A stretch of DNA of 64,000 bases from Marispirochaeta aestuarii. GTDB taxonomy: Bacteria; Spirochaetota; Spirochaetia; JC444; Marispirochaetaceae. The stretch covers positions 1 to 64,000 of the forward strand of contig NZ_MWQY01000013.1 of assembly GCF_002087085.1 (NCBI RefSeq). Reading direction: 5' to 3'. How positions within the stretch are numbered: position 1 is the stretch's first letter; each line of letters starts with the position of its first letter. The notes beneath the pieces are model-generated. The model did not search any database, had not been told where the DNA came from, and saw only the letters and a list, made by a program, of their open reading frames with translations. Below, piece by piece: positions 49,258 to 58,483 of this stretch. A program made the position numbers and the translations under genes.

Positions 49258-50538
49258 ATGAGCTCAATTCCGGTTATTTCGACGGCAAAAAACATCAACT
49301 CCCGTATAAGAGAGTATGTTTCCCGGCAGTTCTCCGGGGATGAACCGATTTTCCTCACAAAAAGGGAGGATGTCCTCGCGTATCTGAAATATGAGCTGCC
49401 CGAACTGGTGATTTATAATCTGAGCGACGGGCAGATCAACATCCGCGGAGTACTGGACGAGGTATTGAAGGATCCCTGGATTCTTTACGGAGGAATAATC
49501 GGCATATACAAAGGAAGTCTGGACCCGGAGTTTGAAGCCTACCTCAAACAGTTCAACTGCATATCTCTTATTCCTGAGTATGACCTTGATTTCAGCTTTC
49601 CCAGGGCCTTGAGAATAATCCGTCAGAACAGGAACATTCTGTTTCACCGGGACCTGTACAATAAGCTCTTCGACTCAATAAACGGTGCCTTCGTTATCGA
49701 CAACGATCCCTTCGATATAAAAACCTATGCCAATCTTTTAACCAACTATCTGTTCAATTCAGATTTTATCAATAAAGACTCCAGGGACAGGCTTCAGGTT
49801 TCCCTTATGGAGCTTCTCATGAACGCCATCGAGCATGGAAACTGCCGTATTTCCTACGAAGAAAAGAGCAGCTGGCTCAAGGATCACAATGATATCTTTG
49901 AACTGATCCGGGAGAAGAACAGAAATCCCGAAATTGCCCGGCGAAAAGTCCGGTTCAATTATCATATAACAACCGACCACAGCAGTTTCTCCATCTGTGA
50001 CGAGGGTGAGGGCTTTGACTGGCAATCGGTAATATGCAACAGTGACAGCAGGGTCAATCTGGGAAAACACGGTCATGGTATACGGATGTCCAATTACTAC
50101 ATGGGCGGGCTTGAATACAACGAGGCCGGCAACTGCGTCTCCTTTCGGATCATGCATCAGAAGGACGAGGTCAACATTGTCCCCGGAATCCTGCGGGGGC
50201 AGAAGGAACGGATATTCAATGACGGAGAGGTGGTTTTTACCGAGAACGAGGACTCGAATTACCTCTATTATATTGTCAGCGGAACCTTTGACGTTACCTC
50301 CAAGGGCAAACATCTCTCCACTCTGACGACTGCGGATATGTTTCTCGGGGAGATGTCCTTTCTGATCAATAACCGGCGTTCCGCCACGGTCACCTCCAGG
50401 GGAAGGTCGATTCTCCTGAAAATTTCCAAGGTTGATTTTGTAAATCTGATACGCCGGAATCCACACTACGGTCTCTTCCTTGCACGGCTTCTGGCTCAGC
50501 GCCTGTCCAGGTTAAATGAATATATAGCAAAAATGTAA
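49258..50538 (+). CDS. REC-like / HATPase / cyclic-nucleotide-binding fusion protein
   Basis: A 426-residue signalling protein. Residues about 30-130 have a receiver-like alternation of strands and helices but no conserved phospho-acceptor. Residues about 160-310 contain an RsbW-type HATPase_c domain: N-box LMELLMNAIEHGN, G1 box DEGEGFDW and G2 box GKHGHGIRMSN. Residues about 320-425 form a cNMP-binding fold (EDSNYLYYIVSGTFDVTSKG ... GEMSFLINNRRSATV). This would make an anti-sigma-factor-like or serine kinase-like module controlled by a cyclic nucleotide or other ligand. The start at 49258 was chosen over 49138 because agaggt precedes it and it follows the previous stop. Confidence 0.7.
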   Translation: MSSIPVISTAKNINSRIREYVSRQFSGDEPIFLTKREDVLAYLKYELPELVIYNLSDGQINIRGVLDEVLKDPWILYGGIIGIYKGSLDPEFEAYLKQFNCISLIPEYDLDFSFPRALRIIRQNRNILFHRDLYNKLFDSINGAFVIDNDPFDIKTYANLLTNYLFNSDFINKDSRDRLQVSLMELLMNAIEHGNCRISYEEKSSWLKDHNDIFELIREKNRNPEIARRKVRFNYHITTDHSSFSICDEGEGFDWQSVICNSDSRVNLGKHGHGIRMSNYYMGGLEYNEAGNCVSFRIMHQKDEVNIVPGILRGQKERIFNDGEVVFTENEDSNYLYYIVSGTFDVTSKGKHLSTLTTADMFLGEMSFLINNRRSATVTSRGRSILLKISKVDFVNLIRRNPHYGLFLARLLAQRLSRLNEYIAKM

Positions 50539-50587
50539 TTTCCCGGGTCCCTCCACGAAAATCCCCCAAGGCAGATGCTCCTTTCTA

Positions 50588-50617
50588 TTGATGATTCTTC
50601 CGGTTTACTGATACATT
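50588..50617 (+). promoter_or_regulatory. Promoter of glyA
   Basis: TTGATG (50588-50593) and TACATT (50612-50617) with an 18-base spacer. Transcription would begin near 50624, which is at the 5' edge of the riboswitch-like sequence, so the two fit together. Confidence 0.5.
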
Positions 50618-50619
50618 AG

Positions 50620-50705
50620 ACGCACACGACTGGCGCTGCTTTGAAGGCGGAATCGACCGCCGGGAAGTTATCCGCCGTTGTCCCGCGCGCCTGGGGACGC
50701 GACGC
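50620..50705 (+). promoter_or_regulatory. Probable ZTP (pfl) riboswitch before glyA
   Basis: Two hallmark segments of the pfl/ZTP aptamer occur in order: GACTGGCG (50628-50635) and CGCCTGGG (50688-50695). Between them a hairpin GGCGG/CCGCC (50646-50661) is followed by GGGAAG, close to the usual GGGAG of the aptamer, and GTCCC/GGGAC (50680-50698) closes the last stem. The ligand Z nucleotide (AICAR 5'-phosphate, ZMP or ZTP) reports low 10-formyl-folate; glyA is a classic target because it supplies one-carbon units. The ribosome site AGGAGG at 50712 follows, so translation control is likely. The P1 pairing is not clean. Confidence 0.75.
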
Positions 50706-50721
50706 ATATTTAGGAGGATTT

Positions 50722-52227
50722 ATGAACATCACCAAGGAGTATCTCTCCGCCAATCCGAATCCCGATGCCGGCGCGCTGGCGTATGTAGCCTCACTGGAGT
50801 CGGTCCATTCCGTTGCCCCGGAAATTGCCGACAAGATTGTGCAGGAACTCGCGGACCAGCGGACGAACCTGAAGCTTATCGCCAGCGAAAACTACTGTTC
50901 CCTGCCGACCCAGCTGGCGATGGGAAACCTGTTAACCGACAAGTATTCCGAGGGTTTCCCCTACCACCGCTTCTACGCCGGCTGCGATAACGTCGATGCC
51001 GTCGAGAGCAGGGCGGCGCAGATTGCCTGTGAGATTTTCGGCGCCGATTACGCCTATGTTCAGCCTCATTCGGGAGCCGATGCCAACCTGATCGCCTACT
51101 GGGCCATATTGAACCAGCGCATAGAGGTTCCGGGCCTGGAGGAGATTGGCGAGTCCAATCCCTCGAACCTTTCCCGGGAGGACTGGGACAGACTGCGGGA
51201 ACGTCTCGGAAACCAGCGGCTCCTGGGCCTGGATTACTATTCCGGCGGACACCTGACCCACGGATACCGCCACAATGTTTCCGCCCAGATGTTTGATTCC
51301 TACACCTATACGGTTGACCGTGAGACGGGACTTCTCGACTATGACGCCATCGAGGCCCAGGCCGAGGAGATCAAACCCCTGATTCTGCTGGCCGGTTACA
51401 GCGCCTATCCCCGGAAGATCGATTTCAAACGTATGCGCCGGATCGCCGACAAGGTCGGGGCGGTGCTTATGGTGGACATGGCCCACTTTGCCGGTCTTGT
51501 CGCCGGAGGTGTCTTCAGCGGAGATTTCGATCCCGTGGCCCACGCCCATGTAGTCACCACTACCACCCACAAGACCCTCAGGGGACCCCGGGGCGGAATG
51601 ATTCTCTGCACGGAGGAGTTCGCCGAAGCCGTCAACAAAGGATGCCCCATGGTAATCGGCGGGCCGCTGCCCCACATCATGGCCGCCAAGGCGGTAGCCT
51701 TTACCGAAGCGGCCAAGCCGGAGTTCAGGGAATATGCAGCCAGGATTGTAGATAACTGTCAGACCCTTGCTGCGGACTGCCAGGCCGAGGGAATGACTAT
51801 CGCCACCGGCGGGACGGACAATCACCTGTTTCTTATCGATGTGCGGGGTTTCGGGCTAACCGGCCGTCAGGCGGAGAGCGTGCTTCGGGAATGCGGTATT
51901 ACCCTGAACCGGAACTCCCTTCCCTTTGATCCCAACGGTGCCTGGTATACCTCGGGTCTGCGTGTAGGTACCGCCGCCGTTACCACCCTGGGAATGGGAA
52001 AAGGCGAGATGAAAGAGATTGCCTCAATCATCGGTACTGTACTCGGCAATACCCGCCCCGCCACCGTTACGAAGGGAAAGAACGCAGGAAAGTCCAGCAA
52101 AGCCAGGTATGAAATATCTGAAGAGGTGGCAGCGGCAGCAAAGCAGAGGGTAAGGGATCTTCTGTCGAGGTTCCCTGTATACCCGGAACTGGACCTTAAC
52201 TTTATGCAGGAGCATTTTCAGGACTAA
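50722..52227 (+). CDS. glyA: Serine hydroxymethyltransferase, long form
   Basis: GlyA moves the hydroxymethyl group of serine to tetrahydrofolate with PLP, giving glycine. The PLP lysine is in [33 protein letters not shown] and THGYRH are also visible. At 501 residues it is longer than the usual about 415: an insert around 150-185 ([20 protein letters not shown]) and a longer C-terminus, a form seen in some spirochaetes and chlamydiae. The ATG at 50722 has AGGAGG at 50712-50717. A ZTP riboswitch-like sequence precedes it and ilvD follows 17 bases after the stop. Confidence 0.95.
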   Translation: MNITKEYLSANPNPDAGALAYVASLESVHSVAPEIADKIVQELADQRTNLKLIASENYCSLPTQLAMGNLLTDKYSEGFPYHRFYAGCDNVDAVESRAAQIACEIFGADYAYVQPHSGADANLIAYWAILNQRIEVPGLEEIGESNPSNLSREDWDRLRERLGNQRLLGLDYYSGGHLTHGYRHNVSAQMFDSYTYTVDRETGLLDYDAIEAQAEEIKPLILLAGYSAYPRKIDFKRMRRIADKVGAVLMVDMAHFAGLVAGGVFSGDFDPVAHAHVVTTTTHKTLRGPRGGMILCTEEFAEAVNKGCPMVIGGPLPHIMAAKAVAFTEAAKPEFREYAARIVDNCQTLAADCQAEGMTIATGGTDNHLFLIDVRGFGLTGRQAESVLRECGITLNRNSLPFDPNGAWYTSGLRVGTAAVTTLGMGKGEMKEIASIIGTVLGNTRPATVTKGKNAGKSSKARYEISEEVAAAAKQRVRDLLSRFPVYPELDLNFMQEHFQD

Positions 52228-52243
52228 TTCGAGGAGAAAACCC

Positions 52244-54094
52244 ATGGCAAATACAACAAAACCTGCGCGGACACTGCGCAGCACCACTACGACCTTCGGC
52301 CGCAGGATGGCGGGGGCCAGAAGCCTGTGGCGGGCAAACGGCATGAAGGAGGAACAGTTCGGTAAGCCGATAATAGGCATTGCCAACTCTTTTACCCAGT
52401 TTGTTCCCGGCCATGTGCATCTGCACAGCATAGGACAGCAGGTGAAGGAATGGATCGAGGAGCAGGGCTGTTTCGCGGCGGAGTTCAACACCATCGCCAT
52501 CGACGACGGTATTGCCATGGGACACGACGGCATGCTCTACAGTCTGCCGTCCCGGGACCTTATCGCCGACAGTGTCGAATACATGGTCAATGCCCACAAG
52601 GTGGACGCCCTGGTCTGCATCTCCAACTGCGACAAGATCACCCCGGGCATGCTGATCGCAGCCATGCGCCTGAATATTCCCACAATCTTTGTCTCCGGCG
52701 GTCCCATGGAAGCCGGCCGGGTAGGGGAGAACCGCTACGATCTTATAGACGCCATGGTCATGGCCGCCGACTCCAAGGTCGACGACGAGACATTGACCCA
52801 GGTGGAACAGAACGCCTGTCCTACCTGCGGTTCCTGTTCAGGCATGTTTACCGCCAACTCCATGAACTGTCTGGCCGAGGCAATCGGACTGGCACTGCCG
52901 GGGAACGGCACCATAGTGGCGACCAATGAAAAGCGTATCGATCTTTTCAGGTCAGCGGCGAAACGCATTGTTGAAATGGCCGAGGCCTACTACTTCAAGG
53001 GCGATGAATCCGTTCTGCCGCGATCGGTGGCGAATCGCCAGGCCTTCCTGAACGCCATGAGCCTCGATATCGCCATGGGCGGATCTACCAATACCATCCT
53101 GCATCTTCTTGCCATCGCCCTGGCCGGGGAGGTCGATTTTACCATCGACGATATAGACAGGCTTTCCCGCAGGGTTCCCTGCCTCTGCAAGGTTGCCCCC
53201 AGTTCTTCCTACCACGTGGAAGATGTAAACCGGGCTGGAGGAATCCTCGGCATCATGGCAGAGCTCGACAGAGCCGGTCTACTGGATACCTCCGCAGGAC
53301 GGGTTGACGGTCTCAGTCTGAAAGAGGCTTTAGCCCTCTACGATGTGAAGGCGTCTACAATCAGCGAAGAGGCCGATTCTGTCTACCGGGCGGCCCCCGG
53401 GGGCGGCCGCAATCTGGTTATGGGCAGCCAAAGGGCCCGCTTCAGAGAGCTGGACCTGGACCGGGAGAAAGGGTGTATACGGGATGTTTCCCATGCCTAT
53501 TACGACGACGGCGGCCTTGCCGTGCTCTACGGAAACATCTGCTCCCGGGGAGGTATTGTCAAAACCGCCGGTGTGGATCCCTCAATATTCCATTTTGAAG
53601 GCAGGGCCAGGGTGTTCTATTCCCAGGACCAGGCTGTTGAGGGGATTCTCGAAGGAAAGGTCGAGCCCGGCGACGTGGTCGTAATACTCTACGAAGGCCC
53701 AAAGGGCGGACCGGGAATGCAGGAGATGCTCTACCCGACATCCTACCTCAAGTCCATGGGGCTGGGAAAAAGCTGTGCACTGATTACGGACGGCCGTTTT
53801 TCCGGGGGGTCCTCGGGACTCTCCATCGGACACGTTTCTCCCGAGGCCGCCGCCGGCGGAGAGATTGCCCTGGTCCGGGAAGGGGATACGATTCTTATCG
53901 ATATTCCGAACCGTAAGCTGGAACTTGTAATCAGCGATGAGGAAATGAATAACAGGAAGGCGGAAATGGAAGCTAAAGGTCCCGATGCCTATAAGCCGAC
54001 CGGCCGGGAACGGGAAGTCTCGACAGCGCTGAAGATCTACTCCATATTTGCCTCTTCCGCGGACACGGGTGCGGCCCGAATGCTGCCGGAATAA
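52244..54094 (+). CDS. ilvD: Dihydroxy-acid dehydratase
   Basis: IlvD dehydrates dihydroxyisovalerate and dihydroxymethylvalerate in the branched-chain amino acid pathway. The 616-residue protein has [27 protein letters not shown] and the [19 protein letters not shown] signature. The [15 protein letters not shown] segment is of the E. coli type that carries an oxygen-sensitive [4Fe-4S] cluster. Translation starts at 52244 with gaggag before it. It follows glyA by 17 bases, and a structured 3' element and terminator follow. Confidence 0.95.
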   Translation: MANTTKPARTLRSTTTTFGRRMAGARSLWRANGMKEEQFGKPIIGIANSFTQFVPGHVHLHSIGQQVKEWIEEQGCFAAEFNTIAIDDGIAMGHDGMLYSLPSRDLIADSVEYMVNAHKVDALVCISNCDKITPGMLIAAMRLNIPTIFVSGGPMEAGRVGENRYDLIDAMVMAADSKVDDETLTQVEQNACPTCGSCSGMFTANSMNCLAEAIGLALPGNGTIVATNEKRIDLFRSAAKRIVEMAEAYYFKGDESVLPRSVANRQAFLNAMSLDIAMGGSTNTILHLLAIALAGEVDFTIDDIDRLSRRVPCLCKVAPSSSYHVEDVNRAGGILGIMAELDRAGLLDTSAGRVDGLSLKEALALYDVKASTISEEADSVYRAAPGGGRNLVMGSQRARFRELDLDREKGCIRDVSHAYYDDGGLAVLYGNICSRGGIVKTAGVDPSIFHFEGRARVFYSQDQAVEGILEGKVEPGDVVVILYEGPKGGPGMQEMLYPTSYLKSMGLGKSCALITDGRFSGGSSGLSIGHVSPEAAAGGEIALVREGDTILIDIPNRKLELVISDEEMNNRKAEMEAKGPDAYKPTGREREVSTALKIYSIFASSADTGAARMLPE

Positions 54095-54102
54095 TGGAAG
54101 GC

Positions 54103-54243
54103 AGCTCTAAAAACGTGGTATTTTTACCATAGTCAAGGAGGAAAGATTTTGTAGCGCCCGCAAACTCTTGTGGTAACAAGTGGTGAGGACCGCGGGAAAT
54201 CTTGACGACGCCGGATATGGGGAAAAGAGTAGTTTTTAGAGGT
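54103..54243 (+). ncRNA. Structured 3' element after ilvD (possible RNA or repeat)
   Basis: Nested inverted pairs fill about 140 bases: outer AGCTCTAAAAAC (54103-54114) with GTTTTTAGAGGT (54232-54243); AAGATTT with AAATCTT (54143-54149, 54197-54203); CCCGC with GCGGG (54157-54161, 54192-54196); CTTGT with ACAAG (54167-54180). A small TGGTA-TTTT-TACCA hairpin (54116-54129) sits on the left. No ORF of note lies inside. It could be a regulatory RNA, a processed 3' end or an immobile repeat. The right arm recurs in part at 23621-23637. Confidence 0.5.
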
Positions 54244-54268
54244 GTCCTGGAAAAATAGACAGTGTCAG

Positions 54269-54302
54269 GGCGCGGCTCCTTCCGGGGTCGCGCCTTTTTT
54301 TT
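54269..54302 (+). terminator. Terminator after ilvD
   Basis: GGCGCG (54269-54274) pairs with CGCGCC (54289-54294), followed by eight T residues at 54295-54302. It ends the glyA-ilvD transcript before the convergent AEC gene, which ends at 54337. Confidence 0.88.
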
Positions 54303-54336
54303 CTGTTTTACGAACGAGACTCCGGAAAAAAAGCCC

Positions 54337-55269
54337 CTACAGGGACATCAGGATAACATAGCCCGCAAAAGAGAGAATCGTATAATAGATCAGGAGCTCG
54401 CTGAAGAAGGAGATCTCCTCATGGTGATCCTCTTTAATAAACAGGGGAAGTATGAATGGCGGGGGCAGCAGGATGAAGGCGTAAAAAGCCAGCTGAAAAA
54501 AATCATCCACCCCCGGAAGTCCCTCCATGAGATGCACAAGGGCTATACCGATAACGAGGACCGCAATCCAGCGGCTTGTCAGAAGTGCCAGGGATTTTGC
54601 AAGGGGGATCCTTCTGAAGCTGATTGAATAGCCTATAATGAAAAGAATAAGGGGTGCTATAAGGGCGCTGATCATCTCGAGGCTCTTCAGGAAAGCCCTG
54701 CCAGCGATTACGCCGGAAATTTCCGGATAGATGTGAAGCACATTGACAAGGAAGCCCAGGGCAATGGAGATGGTGGTGGGGGTTTTGAAAAAATCTTTCA
54801 GTATCCGGGTGATTTCAATCTTTCCGGTTTTTCTGGAGCTGAGGATCGGAACATATACGAACCAGATAAAAATCTCGTGACCGAAGGCGATCATGGCAAT
54901 GGTGGGCAGTTTCTCCATGCCCCAGATAGCCGTAAAAAGGCCTATTCCGATCATGCCGAACTCAAAACCGGTAAAATAAGCGTTTGTGTACTCCTCGGGA
55001 AAAAGTCGGGGCAGGGTTTTATGGAGAATGCCGCCTGTGAGATAGAGGATTCCACAAAAAAGGAAGACCATAAGAAATATCCAGGTCTTTTCTATTCTCA
55101 TGTCCGCCTGGGCAAAGGCCAGAAACAGGGCACTCGGGAGGGCTATCTTTATGATAATTGTCTTGAGGCCGTCCACGGCCTCTCTGCCGAGAATGGAAAA
55201 CCTGCGAATGAGTACACCGGTTCCCAGAAGAAGAAAAACAGGAAGAAGACTGACGATCATTTGATTCAT
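54337..55269 (-). CDS. AEC-family transporter
   Basis: A 310-residue membrane protein of the auxin efflux carrier (AEC/MadM-type) family. About ten hydrophobic segments are visible, among them GVLIRRFSILGREAV near residue 20, KIALPSALFLAFAQ, an FGMIGIGLFTAIWG segment, a central charged loop with KTGKIEITRILKDFFKTPT (about 150) and LALLTSRWIAVLVIGIALVHLM. The substrate is unknown; bacterial relatives carry malate or other carboxylates. Its start overlaps the preceding histidine kinase gene by 4 bases, so both may respond to the same signal. Confidence 0.8.
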   Translation of the reverse strand: MNQMIVSLLPVFLLLGTGVLIRRFSILGREAVDGLKTIIIKIALPSALFLAFAQADMRIEKTWIFLMVFLFCGILYLTGGILHKTLPRLFPEEYTNAYFTGFEFGMIGIGLFTAIWGMEKLPTIAMIAFGHEIFIWFVYVPILSSRKTGKIEITRILKDFFKTPTTISIALGFLVNVLHIYPEISGVIAGRAFLKSLEMISALIAPLILFIIGYSISFRRIPLAKSLALLTSRWIAVLVIGIALVHLMEGLPGVDDFFQLAFYAFILLPPPFILPLFIKEDHHEEISFFSELLIYYTILSFAGYVILMSL

Positions 55270-56090
55270 GCTGCCTGGTCCTTGTTCAATGAAATACTGA
55301 AGATGATGTTATAGTTACCCGAGGCCGTCGGGATATAATTGTAGCTCCCGCCGATCTGGGAGCAGAGGTTTCGTATCAGGATTACCCCCAGCTGTTTTTC
55401 AAGTACCTCTTTTGTCGATTCCGTGATTCCGGGACCCGTGTCGAAGACCCTGATTGTGTACGCTGTGTTCCCGGCAGAATCCATCGCCGTGTCAGGTGCA
55501 AGTTCAATATTCAATTCTCCGGAGCCGTCGGAAAAGGCGTAGGAATAAAGGAGGCTGATAACTTCGTTGACAATCAGGGCAAGGGGGGTAGCCAGGTCAA
55601 CCCCGCAAAAAAGCTGATTTTCATTCATCCTGTAGTTGATTCTGACCCCGGGTTTTTTTACGGAGTAGTATGCGTCGGCCGCAATATACCGCAGCAGCTC
55701 AGCGATTTGGACCTTCAGCAGAATACCGGAGTGCAGCATCCGTTCGTATACCTGGGCCATTACCTGTATCCTGCGTCCTGTTTCGGAAAAATTGGCTGCT
55801 TCAGAGGGCAGCAGGGCGGAGTTTCGTCCCAGGTTAAGAAGACTTGATATAATCTGGAAGTTGTTTTTTACACGATGATGGACCTCTTCCAGAAGAATGC
55901 TTTTTTCTTCCACCAGGTTCTCCAGTTCTTTCTCCCGTTCCTCCAGGGTATGGACCGTCTCGATGAGTTTTGCCCGTTCCTCCTTCAGCTCCCGGATATT
56001 CTCAAGCAGTTGAGGATAATAGCTCTTTCTTGCCGAGCTTTCACCCAGGCCGATTATCTTGTCCCGTATTTTCTTATTGCTGTTACTCAT
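55266..56090 (-). CDS. Sensor histidine kinase (HisKA_2 type), cytoplasmic
   Basis: The 274-residue protein begins with a coiled-coil (about 25-75, ELKEERAKLIETVHTLEERE). It then has the HisKA_2 motif EEVHHRVKNNFQIISSLL with His70s as the phospho-acceptor, an N-box LIVNEVISLLYSYAFS and a G1 box FDTGPGITES. There is no membrane helix and no separate sensor domain, so it probably senses through a partner. It overlaps the iron alcohol dehydrogenase gene by 4 bases. No receiver gene is adjacent, but single-domain receivers exist in the window (26428-26790). Confidence 0.85.
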   Translation of the reverse strand: MSNSNKKIRDKIIGLGESSARKSYYPQLLENIRELKEERAKLIETVHTLEEREKELENLVEEKSILLEEVHHRVKNNFQIISSLLNLGRNSALLPSEAANFSETGRRIQVMAQVYERMLHSGILLKVQIAELLRYIAADAYYSVKKPGVRINYRMNENQLFCGVDLATPLALIVNEVISLLYSYAFSDGSGELNIELAPDTAMDSAGNTAYTIRVFDTGPGITESTKEVLEKQLGVILIRNLCSQIGGSYNYIPTASGNYNIIFSISLNKDQAA

Positions 56091-57277
56091 TTTTGTATTT
56101 TTCGGTGGAGGATTTTTTCATAGATTTTTATAAGATCGTCTGTATCCGCATCTTTCGGGTTTGTTACCGTACACGGATCGTTCAGGGCCCGGTAGGCCAG
56201 CTTGTTCACCGTTGTCTCATCGATCGCTCCGGCATCGAGGGAGTTCCCCAGGAACAAAAGTTCCCGCAGGTCCTTCAGGGCTTCCTTCAGGACATGAGGG
56301 GTGCTTTGCAGCGGTATATCCTCCAATGCCCTGCGGGAAAGAACTGCAGCAACCCGGCGGTACCTTTCCGGTTCAGCGTCAAAATTAAACAGAGATACAT
56401 GCTCCAGCAGCAGGGAGTTGCAGAGTCCGTGGGGCAGATCGAGCAATCCCCCCAGGGAATGGGCCATGGCATGGACGAGGCCCAGGCTTGCATTGGAAAA
56501 GGCGAGTCCCGCAAGAAGACTTCCCATCATGATTCCCGACCGTACCGTACTGTCCCGGGGTTTATTGATAACCCGGGGCAGATACAGGGCGAGGTACTCC
56601 ATGGCTCTGAGGGCGTGCATATCCGTAACCGGGCTTGAGGCATTGGATACAAACGCCTCCACCGCGTGGGTCAGGGCGTCCATTCCGGTTTCCGCGCTGA
56701 GGGCCATGTCCATGGTTTTAGTTGTTTCCGGATCAATCAGACTTATATCGGGGACAACCCCTTTGCTGACGATGGCAATCTTGTTGGAATTTCCGGTATC
56801 CAGAATGATAGCGAACTGGGAAACATCCGCCGAGGTACCTGCAGTGGTGGGTATGCAGATAAGGGGAGGCATGGGTACGGGAACATTGTCTACGCCTTCA
56901 AAGGAGAGTATGCTCCTGTCATTGGAAACGACGATCCCGATTCCCTTGGCGCAGTCAATGGGACTCCCCCCGCCGACAACCAGTATCATGCTGCAGTCGT
57001 TCTGCAGATAGAACTCCGCGCCTTTCATGACCTCGGTATCCCGGGGATTCGGGCTGACGGAGTCATACAGGGCATAGGGTATCCGGTTCTGCCGGAGGAG
57101 CGCTGCAATCTCTTCCGTCCAGCCTGCATCTTCCACACCCGGGTCGGACACAAGCAGTACCTTGCCGCCTCCGAAGGTCCGGATATAATCGGGACAGCGT
57201 TTTCGGGCGCCGATGCCGAAAATAAACTCCGGGGCTACAAACTTTCTCATTTCCGTCAGGCCGTGATCAACCTGCAT
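56087..57277 (-). CDS. Iron-containing alcohol dehydrogenase
   Basis: A 396-residue group III alcohol dehydrogenase that reduces aldehydes or oxidises alcohols with NAD(P)H. The NAD-binding GGGSPIDCAKGIG (about 104-116) and the metal-ligand segments DALTHAVEAF, HAMAHSLGG and DLPHGLCNSLL are visible. It overlaps the kinase by 4 bases and abuts the upstream U32 gene. The start at 57277 gives MQVDHGLTEMRKFVAPEF; MRKFVAPEF is a second possible start (residue 10) and closer to family N-termini. The substrate is unknown. Confidence 0.9.
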   Translation of the reverse strand: MQVDHGLTEMRKFVAPEFIFGIGARKRCPDYIRTFGGGKVLLVSDPGVEDAGWTEEIAALLRQNRIPYALYDSVSPNPRDTEVMKGAEFYLQNDCSMILVVGGGSPIDCAKGIGIVVSNDRSILSFEGVDNVPVPMPPLICIPTTAGTSADVSQFAIILDTGNSNKIAIVSKGVVPDISLIDPETTKTMDMALSAETGMDALTHAVEAFVSNASSPVTDMHALRAMEYLALYLPRVINKPRDSTVRSGIMMGSLLAGLAFSNASLGLVHAMAHSLGGLLDLPHGLCNSLLLEHVSLFNFDAEPERYRRVAAVLSRRALEDIPLQSTPHVLKEALKDLRELLFLGNSLDAGAIDETTVNKLAYRALNDPCTVTNPKDADTDDLIKIYEKILHRKIQK

Positions 57278-58483
57278 TCAGGATATCGCCTTCCTTAAAA
57301 TATAAGCTTCTGAAACGGGAACTGCAGTTCTAATATAATAATATGATCCGTGGTCGGCCTTTGCAACAGGAAGCAAATCCTTATCCAATAAAACAAAAGC
57401 GGTATCCGCCAGAAAGGCTGTGTCCGGGCCTAGGAACTCTATTCTGTCTTCCGCCAGGATCTGGTTTTTAACGTTCAGTTCCCAGGTGCCCGGATGTTCA
57501 GGGTGCTGTTTTCCCAAACTCCCGAGAAACATGTAGCGCCGCTGGTAGCTTGTCCGGGTGGGCTCCTCTATATCCGTTTTACTGAAGTAGAAGCCCGTGG
57601 AGTACTCCCGGTGGCTTACGTTAAAAAGCTCCTCTCTGTAGGCGGAAAAATCCGGATCAGCCTCTCCCTCCAGACTGTCCAGGGCTTTACGGTAGGCCCT
57701 GGTCACGACGGCGGTGTAATAGATCGACTTCATTCTTCCCTCGATCTTGAAGGAATTGATCCCGGAATCTTTCAGCTCTTTCAGGTGGTCGATCATGCAG
57801 AGGTCTTTGGAGGAGAGGATCGTGGTAAATCCTTCACCGGTCTCCACCGGGTAGTACTCCCCGGGTCGCTTCGACTCCTCCAGGACCCGGTAGTCCCAGC
57901 GGCAGGAGTGGGAGCAGTTTCCTTCGTTGGCACTTCTGCCCGCCATGTAGGCGCTTAAAAAACAGCGTCCCGAGTAGGCGAGACACATGGCACCGTGAAC
58001 AAAGGCCTCCAGTTCAATCTCCGGAACGGCCCGGCGGATCTCTTCAATGTCGGCGAGGGAGGTTTCCCGTCCTAGGATTATGCGACGGAAGCCCAGATCC
58101 CGGTAGACCTTGACGGCCTCTCCGTTTATACAGTTCGCCTGGGTGGACAGATGCAGAGGGGTGTCGGGAAACCGCCGCTGCAGAAGCCGGGCTGCCCCCA
58201 GGTCGGAGACGATAAAGGCATCCAGGGGGTACTCTCCCAGATAGTCCAGGTTTTCCTCCAGGGAGCGGATGTCCGAGGGGTGAAAATAGATATTCAAAGC
58301 GGCGTAAAGCTTTCGATCTCCCTTGATTCTGCGGATTATTTCGAACTCTTCGTCGTGGAAATTCTCCGCCCTGGCCCGGAGGGAGAAGGCCTTGATTCCG
58401 ATATAGGCCGCATCGGCTCCATAGCTGTAGGCATAGCTCAGTTTTTCCAGGTTCCCCGCGGGGGCAAGCAGTTCGCTCTTCAC
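57278..58483 (-). CDS. Peptidase U32-family protein (TrhP/YegQ-like)
   Basis: A 401-residue protein starting SELLAPAGNLEKL, the U32 N-terminal motif, followed by GADAAYIG, HLSTQANCIN and the cluster EAFVHGAMCLAYSGRCFLSAYMAGRSANEGNCSHSCRW. Members include TrhP (tRNA 5-hydroxyuridine synthesis) and YegQ; the earlier name as peptidase is doubtful. The C-terminal 80 residues form the extra small domain of longer members. The gene directly abuts the alcohol dehydrogenase (0-1 base) and overlaps the upstream M15 gene by 4 bases. Confidence 0.9.
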   Translation of the reverse strand: MKSELLAPAGNLEKLSYAYSYGADAAYIGIKAFSLRARAENFHDEEFEIIRRIKGDRKLYAALNIYFHPSDIRSLEENLDYLGEYPLDAFIVSDLGAARLLQRRFPDTPLHLSTQANCINGEAVKVYRDLGFRRIILGRETSLADIEEIRRAVPEIELEAFVHGAMCLAYSGRCFLSAYMAGRSANEGNCSHSCRWDYRVLEESKRPGEYYPVETGEGFTTILSSKDLCMIDHLKELKDSGINSFKIEGRMKSIYYTAVVTRAYRKALDSLEGEADPDFSAYREELFNVSHREYSTGFYFSKTDIEEPTRTSYQRRYMFLGSLGKQHPEHPGTWELNVKNQILAEDRIEFLGPDTAFLADTAFVLLDKDLLPVAKADHGSYYYIRTAVPVSEAYILRKAIS

